Source: DASQPR01 sp963797605 (GTDB lineage Bacteria > Actinomycetota > Actinomycetes > Mycobacteriales > Micromonosporaceae). From it: a stretch of DNA of 64,000 nucleotides. The DNA lies in the NCBI GenBank assembly GCA_963797605.1, contig CAWCPX010000007.1, positions 1-64,000 on the forward strand, written 5' to 3'. How positions within the stretch are numbered: position 1 is the first letter of the stretch; each line of letters starts with the position of its first letter. The translations under genes and the position numbers were made by a program. Shown piece by piece: positions 20,738 to 28,110 of this stretch. The notes beneath the pieces are model-generated. The model was not told the DNA's origin and made no database searches. It was given only the letters and a program-made list of their open reading frames with translations.

Positions 20738-20776
20738 CCGCCCGTCTGGCTTCGGCCAGGCGGGCGGTCGCCTTTG
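20738..20776 (+). terminator. Terminator after the whiB7 region
   Basis: A 13-bp stem (CCGCCCGTCTGGC / GCCAGGCGGGCGG, one G-U pair) capped by a TTCG tetraloop and followed by TCGCCTTTGTG. It separates the whiB7 side from the convergent ABC1 kinase gene. Confidence 0.7.
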
Positions 20777-20815
20777 TGTCGGCTGGCCAGGCGGGCGGTC
20801 GCCTTTGTGTCGGCG
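20754..20815. repeat. 31-bp tandem duplication of the terminator 3' half
   Basis: Two adjacent near-identical 31-bp units start GGCCAGGCGGGCGGTCGCCT at 20754 and 20785. The second copy runs up to the stop codon of the minus-strand ABC1 kinase gene. Confidence 0.75.
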
Positions 20816-20817
20816 GG

Positions 20818-22186
20818 CTAGGCGGCCTGGTCGGTGTCGGGCTCGGCGAAGCCGGGGAGCCAGCGCTCGACCACGGCCCGGTACGGCGCGCGCGCCTCGA
20901 GCTGGCAGAGCACGCCGATCGAGCCGAGCGTGACCCGGTGGATCAGCAGGTACGACGGCGGCAGGTTGAGGTTCTTGCCCAGCTGGAAGGCGGGGCTGCG
21001 CGGGTTGGCGATCCGGGCCGCCTCGGCCCGCAGCCAGGCGCGGGTGAACTGGAATTCGTCGTCGGCGATCGGTTCGAGCAGCGGTCGCAGGTAGTCGAGC
21101 ACCGCGTCGGCGTCGACCTCGACCGTCGGCTTGACGAACCCGGCCTCGCGCAGGCCGACCAGCACCTCGTCGGCGTGGCCCTGCGAGTGCGAGCCGGGTG
21201 AGCCGGCCGATCGGCTCGGGGTGGCCGTCGGGCAGGCGGGCGACGGCGCCGAAGTCGATCACGCCGAGCCGGCCGTCGCTGAGCAGCCGGAAGTTGCCCG
21301 GGTGCGGGTCGGCGTGCAGCAGGCCCGGCCCGCGTCGGCCCGGAGAAGTGCAGCGTCGCCATCAGGTAGCCGGCGCGGTCGCGCTGCTCCTCGGTGCCGG
21401 ACGCGATGATCTGCGACATCGGGGTGCCGTCGATCCATTCGGTGATCGATCACCCGGGGCGAACGCTGCGACCACGTCAGGGATGTAGATCTCTTCGTCG
21501 TCCTCGTACGCCTTGCGCGAACTGCCGTTGTGCCGTCGCCTCCAGCTCGTAGTCGAGTTCCTCGGTGATGCGGGCCCGCAACTCGGCCAGCAGCGGCTTC
21601 ACGTCGAGGCCCGGCTGGAGCACCCGGAACATGCCGGCGAGCCGGGAAAGCTGGTTGAGGTCGGCGAGGAGGGCCTTGCCCGCGCCCGGGTACTGGATCT
21701 TGACGGCGACACGGCGACCGGCTTTCGCCCGCGTCTTCCACACCGCGCGGTGGACCTGGCCGATGCTCGCGGCGGCGGCCGGGCACGTCTTCGAAATGCA
21801 CGAACTTGTCGCGCCAATCGGGGCCCAACTCGGTCGCGAGCACCTTGTGCACGCTGGCCGCCGGCAGCGGCGGCGCGGCCTCCTGGAGCTTCGTGAGCGC
21901 CTGCCGGTAGGGGCCGGCGAGGTCTTCGGGCAGCGCGGCCTCGAAGACGGACAGCGCCTGGCCGAACTTCATCGCTCCGCCCTTGAGCTGGCCGAGGACG
22001 CTGAACAGATGCTCGGCGGTGCGCTCCTGGAGCTCGGCGGAGACCTGCGTCGGCGGCGATGCCACCGACGCGCTTTCCAAGGCCGAGCGCCGCTCGCCCG
22101 GCGTAACCCAGGGGGAGTGACGCGAGGCGAACCGTTCTCGATACGGCGCGGCGCGGGATGTCGGTCACTCGGTCATTCAACCTCAT
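20818..22186 (-). CDS. ABC1/AarF-family atypical kinase (several frameshifts)
   Basis: UbiB-like kinase fold. Motifs in order: the ABC1 KxGQ signature in GGAMKFGQALS, ATP-binding VAVKIQYPG, ITEELDYELEA, the catalytic LLHADPHPGNF and the metal-binding VIDFGAVARL. The C-terminal helix region ends YRAVVERWLPGFAEPDTDQAA. About six frame changes between 21180 and 22080 must be joined. M. tuberculosis Rv3197, next to whiB7, is the same type and belongs to the WhiB7 regulon. The start ATG overlaps the stop of the ThiF-like gene (ATGA), so the two form an operon. Confidence 0.85.
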
Positions 22187-23310
22187 GTCGCTGGCGGCCG
22201 CCCCACCCGGCGCTGGTTAGCGCGCCGGGAGCAGTCACAACGCGGGTGCGGTGGCCAGCTTCGACGCCGGATCACGGCCGACGGGGCGACCTCGATGCTG
22301 GCGCCGAGCGCGGCCGGGGGCGGACCGCCGTCGATGTGTGAGAGGACCTGGGCCACCGCGAGGCCGACCGCGATCAAGACGGTCGACGCCGCCGTGGACG
22401 CCGTCTCATCGACGCTCGTGGCGATCTGCGCCATCAGCGCCGGCCACGCCGGATCGTGATCTTGGCGGTGCAGGTCGAGGCAGTGGAGGCACGGTGAGCC
22501 GGCGGCCGGCACGAGCGGGCCGACGAGGATGGACGCGTCGCGTTCCTCGATCAGCAGGTGGGCCGCTTTTCGTCGAGCGAACCCGTGAGCCGACAACTCG
22601 GCCGGAACCCGCTGACCGACCTGTACGACGAACGACGCGGCGCCATGCCGCAGCGCACCGGTTTCGACCGTCGACGTCGCTCGCCGGATCACGTCGGCGG
22701 CGGCCGTGCCGCGGGGGCGACCGAGGTCGGCCATCGCGAGACCACCGATGCTCGTGTCGCCGGAGCGAACCCGGCCCCGCAGTTGCGCGTCGATGTGCCC
22801 GATGCCGGAAGCGGCCAGGGCGGACGCGATCGGGACGGCGAGCCGAGTGGACCCGGTGACGACGATGGCGGCGGCTCGGCGGCGGCGAAGGGTCTCGGAC
22901 GCGTCCGGCACGGACCTGTCGACCCGGGCGGTGATCGCCCGCGCCGCCGCTTCGGCCGCCAGTTGGCGTCGGGCCGGCTCGGTGAACGAGTCGGGCATCA
23001 GCGTGTCCGCCGACACCACCACGCCCGCCTCGCGCAAGGCAGTGAGCAGGTCGGTCGCGTGTTCCGGGGCGACGCCAATCGCGGACGCGTCCCGGACGAC
23101 GGCTCGCTCGTGCCGGGAACCGTCGAGAAGCGTCAGCACCCGGGCGACGTCGGTGTCGGGCAACTCGATGACGGTGGCGGTGGCCGGGTCGACGCCGAAC
23201 TGGACGACATCGGGTTCACGCCACAGCCGACGTAATCCGGGGAGGAGGGTGAGCCGATTCACGTACGCGACGGTGCCACGAACGGCCGACGCCGGGACCC
23301 GGTTATCCAC
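22183..23310 (-). CDS. ThiF-like / TOMM cyclodehydratase-type protein, function unknown
   Basis: 375 residues, intact. The N-terminal third resembles a peptide-binding winged-helix region (GVDPATATVIELPD). The middle is a Rossmann-like segment (AAAIVVTGSTRLAVPIASALAASGI) typical of E1/ThiF-like proteins. Cys pairs CLHC near residue 277 and CDC near 360 fit the structural zinc site of ThiF-like ocin cyclodehydratases. No precursor peptide, YcaO or oxidase gene is nearby, so a bacteriocin role is unsupported. It is coupled to the ABC1 kinase gene, as with Rv3196/Rv3197. The start codon lies inside a DnaA box. Confidence 0.65.
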   Translation of the reverse strand: MDNRVPASAVRGTVAYVNRLTLLPGLRRLWREPDVVQFGVDPATATVIELPDTDVARVLTLLDGSRHERAVVRDASAIGVAPEHATDLLTALREAGVVVSADTLMPDSFTEPARRQLAAEAAARAITARVDRSVPDASETLRRRRAAAIVVTGSTRLAVPIASALAASGIGHIDAQLRGRVRSGDTSIGGLAMADLGRPRGTAAADVIRRATSTVETGALRHGAASFVVQVGQRVPAELSAHGFARRKAAHLLIEERDASILVGPLVPAAGSPCLHCLDLHRQDHDPAWPALMAQIATSVDETASTAASTVLIAVGLAVAQVLSHIDGGPPPAALGASIEVAPSAVIRRRSWPPHPRCDCSRRANQRRVGRPPAT

Positions 23311-23364
23311 AGATCTTTGCCGACATCCACGTGTTATCCACAGCCAAACGGCCAGTTATCCACA
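23303..23364 (+). promoter_or_regulatory. Cluster of three perfect DnaA boxes
   Basis: TTATCCACA occurs at 23303-23311, 23334-23342 and 23356-23364, all in the same orientation. Spacings are 31 and 22 bases, near three and two helical turns. The first box overlaps the start codon of the ThiF-like gene, so DnaA binding would cover its promoter. No replication genes are near, so this is not oriC. Confidence 0.7.
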
Positions 23365-23445
23365 GCCTCTCGGTGCGATCGTCCGATACCTGACACGGAT
23401 TCGGACGCGGCGTACGCCCACCGGCACCGAGCGTGGGGTAAGAGA

Positions 23446-23495
23446 ATGATCCAGGTTTCCGGTCGGCGCGAGGCCGGACCAGATACCTGGATCAT
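23446..23495 (-). terminator. Long hairpin after the zinc-ribbon gene
   Basis: Perfect 11-bp arms ATGATCCAGGT / ACCTGGATCAT enclose a 28-base loop with a further TCCGG/CCGGA stem. It lies 17 bases past the stop of the minus-strand DUF5679 gene and is followed on that strand by TCTCTTACC. It is a probable terminator, although the T-run is weak. Confidence 0.5.
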
Positions 23496-23512
23496 GAAGG
23501 AGCTACGGGCAA

Positions 23513-23677
23513 CTACGCCTTGCCGAGAATCCGGTTGACCGTCGTGCCGCAGACCGGGCATGGGCCCTTGGCCATCCGCATGCCGGTCTTGCTGATCGCG
23601 ACGGTGCCTTCGAAGTCACGCTTCTCTTTGCACTTGACGCAGTAGCCGTTGTACGTCTCGACCTTGTTCTCGGCCAC
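23513..23677 (-). CDS. DUF5679 zinc-ribbon protein
   Basis: 54 residues from GTG 23677, chosen because AAGGAGG lies just upstream. A longer frame from 23716 begins before the ribosome site. Two CxxC knuckles, CVKC and CPVC, about 30 residues apart, define a zinc ribbon. The protein is basic and small, common in actinobacteria, with no known function. Confidence 0.8.
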   Translation of the reverse strand: MAENKVETYNGYCVKCKEKRDFEGTVAISKTGMRMAKGPCPVCGTTVNRILGKA

Positions 23678-23991
23678 GGTGTCCTCCTTGGTGGGTGTTC
23701 GCGCCGGCGCGGGCAACCGCTAGCCGGCAGGTTCCAGCCGACGGGCGTGAGCGCTGACGCACGCCGTCTACTGTGCCTCGCCCAGCGCCTTCGTGGGTGA
23801 CGTTTCAGCGGGACACGCCGGGATGTTCCACGCTAATGGCGCGGAATGGCGCACAAATGGACAGTGATTCACCCGACAGTTGCAAGATCTTAAAGAATCT
23901 TTCGGATAAGCAGCCATGAACCGGGGCGAGCCTGGCGCGGCGCTGGAGTTGGCCCTTCCGAGCCGTGGTAGGCGCGGGCTAGCGTGCGTTC

Positions 23992-24516
23992 GTGAGCATG
24001 CCAGACGTCGAGGTGAGGCGCAGTCAGCGTCGACACCGTACGGTGTCCGCCTATCGCGACGGCGGGCGGGTCGTCGTGTTGATCCCTGACCAGTTCACTC
24101 GCGCCGAAGAGCGGGAGTGGGTCGACAAGATGCTCGTGCGGCTCGCTGCCCGAGACGGCCGCGTGCGGCGCAACGATGCCGAGTTGACCGTCCGCGCGAT
24201 CCGGCTGGCCAACCGATACCTGCCCGATCACTCGGCCGCCAGCCAGCCGACGAGCGTTCGGTGGGTTTCCAATCAAAACGGGCGCTGGGGGTCGTGCACG
24301 CCGGCCGACGCCACCATTCGCATCTCGCACCGCATCGCCGACATGCCCGACTGGGTCATCGACTACGTCGTGCTCCACGAACTCGTCCACCTGGTGGTCC
24401 CGTCGCACAACGCCGAGTTCTGGGCGCTCGTGAGCCGCTACCCGAAGGCCGAACGCGCTCGGGGCTATCTCGAAGGGGTCGCCGCGATCTCGGGCACGGC
24501 TATCGACGAGGATTGA
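23992..24516 (+). CDS. YgjP-like (DUF45) zinc metallopeptidase
   Basis: 174 residues. The zinc motif HELVHLVVPSHNAEFW near residue 128 (HExxH plus downstream H) and RWGSCTPADATIRIS just before it are the family signature. Members are cytosolic, and proteolytic activity is mostly unproven. It lies 3 bases before the next gene, so the two are likely co-transcribed. The start at 23992 is GTG; an ATG three codons later is also possible. Confidence 0.85.
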   Translation: MSMPDVEVRRSQRRHRTVSAYRDGGRVVVLIPDQFTRAEEREWVDKMLVRLAARDGRVRRNDAELTVRAIRLANRYLPDHSAASQPTSVRWVSNQNGRWGSCTPADATIRISHRIADMPDWVIDYVVLHELVHLVVPSHNAEFWALVSRYPKAERARGYLEGVAAISGTAIDED

Positions 24517-24519
24517 CGG

Positions 24520-25137
24520 GTGACCCGTCGCGTCGTCGTCGTCCCGCTGATCGCCCCGACCTGGGTGCCTCCGGGCGCCGACCCGGCCCGTTGGCGCCGT
24601 GCCCTTGCTGACGACCTCATCGACCTGCTGGCCACCCTGGCGGAGGTCGAACCGGCGCTCGCCGTGGTCGAGGCCGATCGCGAGTTCGCCACCTCGGTCG
24701 CGTGGCCGACGATGCGGATCTACACGCTTCCGCGGCTCACCGTCAGGGCTGTTTTCGCCGCGGCGGCGGCCGACGGTTTCGAGCAGGCCGCGATCATCGC
24801 CGCGGACGTGCCCGATCTGCCCGGCATGATGATCGCGAAGTTGCTCCGGCCGCTGACCACCCGCCCGGTCGCGGCTGCCCCGGCGGCGGAGGAGGCCTCT
24901 GGGCTGCTCGGCGTCGCGAGCCGGTTGCCGACACCCGCATGGCTGCCCGACATCGATCTGGAGACGGCCACGGTCGCTTCGATCCGCGCCGCGGCGCCGG
25001 CCGCTACCGACGTGATCGGCACACCCGGCTGGCACCGCCTGCGCATCCCGGCATCGCTGGGCCGGCTCGATCCCGAACTCGACGGCTGGGAGGCGACCCG
25101 GGCGCTGTTGAGCCGCGGCTCGGCTGGCGTGCACTAG
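24520..25137 (+). CDS. Hypothetical protein, weak DUF2064/GT-A-like features
   Basis: 205 residues, starting GTG 24520. The segment DGFEQAAIIAADVPDLPGMMIAKLLRPL resembles the nucleotide-sugar-binding DxD-like loop of DUF2064/MobA-like proteins. SGLLGVASRLPTPAWL follows. The match is by eye only and the function is unknown. It is probably in one transcript with the YgjP-like gene. Its stop TAG abuts the second inverted-repeat element, exactly as dapC abuts the first. Confidence 0.6.
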   Translation: MTRRVVVVPLIAPTWVPPGADPARWRRALADDLIDLLATLAEVEPALAVVEADREFATSVAWPTMRIYTLPRLTVRAVFAAAAADGFEQAAIIAADVPDLPGMMIAKLLRPLTTRPVAAAPAAEEASGLLGVASRLPTPAWLPDIDLETATVASIRAAAPAATDVIGTPGWHRLRIPASLGRLDPELDGWEATRALLSRGSAGVH

Positions 25138-25285
25138 GGCCGTTTCAGGCTGCCGTTCGGCTGCGCCGTGATCCAGACAGCGACCGACGGCGTTTGATCT
25201 TCGCCTGGATACCGCGTTTGTATCCAGGCAAGGATCCGGCCTTGCCGGGTCGCGGCTCGCTGCAACGGACTCTTCAGACAGACCC
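25137..25285 (-). repeat. MITE-like inverted-repeat element, copy 2
   Basis: 149 bp, related to 1179-1334 in reverse orientation. The reverse complement starts GGGTCTGTCTGAAGAG and shares long blocks such as CACGGCGCAGCCGAACGGCAG with copy 1. The central hairpin (25204-25228) has the same arms CCTGGATAC / GTATCCAGG and plus-strand loop CGCGTTT. The loop therefore keeps plus-strand orientation while the flanks are inverted. The left terminal repeat is decayed. Confidence 0.7.
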
Positions 25286-25312
25286 CGGTGCGCCGCATGT
25301 GTCCGGTTGGGC

Positions 25313-25352
25313 GCTATCGCTCTGCTGCCGTCGGCGATAGCAGAGCAATAGC
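25313..25352 (-). terminator. Terminator-like hairpin after the DUF2342 gene
   Basis: 14-bp arms GCTATCGCTCTGCT / AGCAGAGCAATAGC with one mismatch and a 12-base loop. It lies 54 bases beyond the stop of the minus-strand DUF2342 gene. There is no T-tract, so termination is inferred from position. Confidence 0.45.
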
Positions 25353-25406
25353 TCGCCGCAGCCAATATCGCCCGGCCATGCGGGTATTTCTCCTAAGAGA
25401 TCAGCC

Positions 25407-26795
25407 CTAGGCGTTCGGCTCGGCCGGACCGGCGTCGCCGAAGTCGGGGAAATCGTCGAGCGACCCGAGATCAAGCTGCGATTGCGCGTACGCGTCCGGA
25501 TCGGTGAAGTCGTCGGCGCTCGGGAGCAGGTCCGGGTGACCCCAGAGCGCGTCCCGTCCGCTGATGCCCCGGTGCTCGGTCAGCGCCGCCCAGAGTGCCG
25601 TCGCCTCGCGCAGCCGCCGCGGCCGCAACTCGAGACCGACGAGCGCGCCGAACGTCTGCTCGGCCGGCCCACCCGCGGCGCGACGACGCCGGAACGCCTC
25701 GCCGAGCGCCACGACGTTGGGCAGCCGGTCGGCGGCGGCCGAGTCGACGACCTGGTTCACCCAGCCCTCGACGAGAGCGAGCGTGGTTTCGAGGCGTACC
25801 AGTGCGGATTTTTGGGCTGGGGTGTCTTCCGGGGTGAAGATCCCTTCGAGCGCCAGACCCTCCATCGACTCCGGGTTGCTCGGGTCGATGCTGCCCATCG
25901 CTTCCTCGATCGCTTCCCGGTTGACCTGGATGCCGGCCGCGTAGGCCTCGACCGCGCCGAGCACGTGCGCTCGGAGCCACGGCACGTGACCGAAGAGCCG
26001 CTGGTGCGCCGCCTCCCGGAGCGCGACGTAGATCCGCAGCTCCGAGGCGTCCTGCGAGAGGCCTTCGCCATAGCCGGAGATGTTGGCCGGCACGAGCGCG
26101 GCGGTGCCGGCGGGGCCGAGCGGCAGGCCGATGTCGCCGGCCGACAGCACTTCGGCGGCGAGTGATCCGAGAGCCTGGCCCAACTGGCCGCCGAAGAGCG
26201 CGCCGCCGAGCGTGGCGACCATCGACGACATCGGGCCGAGCTGGTCGCGCATCTCCTCGGGCACGAGATCGCCCATCGCGGTGACCATGCGGCCCGCGAC
26301 CGGATCGCACAGCTTGCGCCAGACCGGGAGCGTGTTGTTGATCCATTCGGAGCGAGTCCAGGCGGCGATCGTGCCGATCCCGGACGGCAGCGCGGACTTG
26401 TCCTCCAACCACAGATCGGCCAGGCGCAGGGCGTCGGCGACCTCGGCGCGCTCGGCGGCGGTCACGGCCGGGTCGCCCGGGGGCTTCGGCGGCTCGTCGG
26501 CCGGCAGCGGAGGCATGTCGGAGAGGTCGGTGCCGGGTTCGATCGGGGGCACGTCGGCGGCGGGAGTGGGCAGGCCGAAGCCCATCGGCAACGCGCCGGT
26601 CGCGCTCTGCGTGCTCGTCAGCGAGGCGAGCGCGATCTGGCGGGCGAGGTCCCAGTTGACCGGGCCGTCATCGGTGGAGCCGGTGAACATCTGCTGCAGT
26701 TGATCAATGAACTGCTGCATGGACGCGGGGTCGTTGGGGTCCGGGACGCCGCCGGGCATCTGGAATCCGAATGGGATGTCGGGCACGCTTCCCAC
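25407..26795 (-). CDS. Zinc-dependent metalloprotease-like protein (DUF2342)
   Basis: 462 residues. A Gly/Pro-rich N-terminus is followed by an alpha-helical domain with ALREAAHQRLFGHVPWLR near residue 262, the region carrying the metal-site motif of this coenzyme F420 biosynthesis-associated/DUF2342 family. GTALVPANISGYGEGL-type sequence precedes it. Orthologues in mycobacteria (Rv3195) lie beside the PDZ protease gene, as here, in divergent arrangement. The start GTG 26795 gives MGSVPDIPFGF; a second GTG two codons later is equally plausible. Activity is not experimentally settled. Confidence 0.8.
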   Translation of the reverse strand: MGSVPDIPFGFQMPGGVPDPNDPASMQQFIDQLQQMFTGSTDDGPVNWDLARQIALASLTSTQSATGALPMGFGLPTPAADVPPIEPGTDLSDMPPLPADEPPKPPGDPAVTAAERAEVADALRLADLWLEDKSALPSGIGTIAAWTRSEWINNTLPVWRKLCDPVAGRMVTAMGDLVPEEMRDQLGPMSSMVATLGGALFGGQLGQALGSLAAEVLSAGDIGLPLGPAGTAALVPANISGYGEGLSQDASELRIYVALREAAHQRLFGHVPWLRAHVLGAVEAYAAGIQVNREAIEEAMGSIDPSNPESMEGLALEGIFTPEDTPAQKSALVRLETTLALVEGWVNQVVDSAAADRLPNVVALGEAFRRRRAAGGPAEQTFGALVGLELRPRRLREATALWAALTEHRGISGRDALWGHPDLLPSADDFTDPDAYAQSQLDLGSLDDFPDFGDAGPAEPNA

Positions 26796-26902
26796 CGTAC
26801 GCGGTCCGTGCGCCCGACCGCCCTCCTGATCGCTACCAGCGAAGTCGGCGACGATCCGAACGCGGTCAGCAACTGCCCAGCGTTGCCAGCTAGGCTCGCG
26901 CC

Positions 26903-27922
26903 ATGACCCGCCGTGCCTCCACGTTGCTGACCGGTGTCCTGGTGTTCGCCGCGCTGTTCGGGCTGACGTTCGCCCACGTCCCGGTGCGCTATGTCGCGCT
27001 CGAGCCCGGTCCGACCTACAACACCCTCGGCAAGTCCGGCGGCAAGGAACTGATCACGATCACTGGCGCGCCGACGAGCGATTCCAAAGGTCAACTGCGG
27101 ATGCTCACGGTGTACGAGGTCGAGGGCCTCAACGCGTGGAACGTGGTGACCGACTGGCTCAGCAGTGACAAGGCGGTCATCCCGGAGGAGATCCTGGTGC
27201 CGCCGGGCCAGACGCAGCAGCAGGTCGACCGGGCCAACACCGACCTGTTCCAGCAGTCGCAGTCCTCCGCGATCACGTCGGCGCTCCGGCACGAGGGCTA
27301 CCCGGTGCAGGTCCTGATCGACAAGGTGGCGACGGGCAAGCCGGCCGAGGGTCATCTGCAACCCGGTGACATGGTCACCACGGTCGACGGCCAGAAGGTG
27401 CTCTCCAGCACCGATCTCGTGACGTTCGTGCAGGCGAAGCCGGTGGGCACCACGCTCTCGTTCGGCTTCACGCGGGCCGGCGTCGCGAGCACGACCCAGA
27501 TCAAGACGGTCGCCGGCACCGACGGCAAGCCGCAGATCGGCGTCTCGGTGGAGCAGAAGCAGCCGTCTCCGTTGACAGTGAAGTTCGAGCTCGAAAACGT
27601 CGGCGGCCCGAGCGCCGGCATGATGTTCAGCCTCGGCATCATCGACAAGCTGGACCCGGTCGACCTGACCGGCGGCCGCATCATCGCCGGCACCGGCACC
27701 ATCGACGACGACGGCAACGTGGGCGTCATCGGCGGCATCGCGCAGAAGATGCGGGGCGCTTACGACGCCGGCGCCCGCTACTTCCTCGCTCCGGCGGGCA
27801 ACTGCGCCGAGGCCAACCGCAACCAGGTCAAGGGCCTGACGCTGATCAAGGTCACGACACTCGATGGCGCCCTGACGGCGCTGACCGATCTGCGCGACGG
27901 CACGAAGCCGCCGACCTGCTGA
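26903..27922 (+). CDS. PDZ-domain Lon-type (S16) membrane-anchored serine protease
   Basis: 339 residues. An N-terminal signal-anchor (LLTGVLVFAALFGLTFAHV) is followed by a PDZ domain (HLQPGDMVTTVDGQKV near residue 155) and a Lon-like S16 domain. The catalytic Ser is in GGPSAGMMFSLGI near 238 and the Lys in GNVGVIGGIAQKMRGA near 280. Orthologues (Rv3194c type) are probably extracytoplasmic quality-control proteases. It precedes the UPF0182 gene in the same direction, a conserved actinobacterial pair. Confidence 0.88.
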   Translation: MTRRASTLLTGVLVFAALFGLTFAHVPVRYVALEPGPTYNTLGKSGGKELITITGAPTSDSKGQLRMLTVYEVEGLNAWNVVTDWLSSDKAVIPEEILVPPGQTQQQVDRANTDLFQQSQSSAITSALRHEGYPVQVLIDKVATGKPAEGHLQPGDMVTTVDGQKVLSSTDLVTFVQAKPVGTTLSFGFTRAGVASTTQIKTVAGTDGKPQIGVSVEQKQPSPLTVKFELENVGGPSAGMMFSLGIIDKLDPVDLTGGRIIAGTGTIDDDGNVGVIGGIAQKMRGAYDAGARYFLAPAGNCAEANRNQVKGLTLIKVTTLDGALTALTDLRDGTKPPTC

Positions 27923-28064
27923 CCGCGCTCCGATCGCCGGTGCGATGGCACCGATTGACGTGCGGCGAGAACTAGATCCAATACACAGGTGGCGCGGGCG
28001 ACGCGTTTTATGAACGACCTCGTACGCTGGACCCCACTAGCGTGATCGTGAGAGCCTCCGTCAG

Positions 28065-28096
28065 CTATATCGGCGGGTGTTCTCCAGCCGATATAG
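28065..28096 (+). promoter_or_regulatory. Operator-like inverted repeat before the UPF0182 gene
   Basis: Perfect 10-bp arms CTATATCGGC and GCCGATATAG, 12 bases apart, end at the base where the ribosome-binding GAGGT begins. It could be a repressor site or an mRNA hairpin controlling translation. Confidence 0.5.
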
Positions 28097-28110
28097 AGGT
28101 GACCTCCGAC

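Noticed and set aside
22183..23310. Bacteriocin (TOMM) cluster
   Set aside because: No YcaO, dehydrogenase, precursor peptide or exporter within reach. The same gene is a conserved neighbour of whiB7 in non-producing species.
23303..23364. Chromosomal origin oriC
   Set aside because: Only three boxes and no dnaA, dnaN, rpmH or gyrB nearby.
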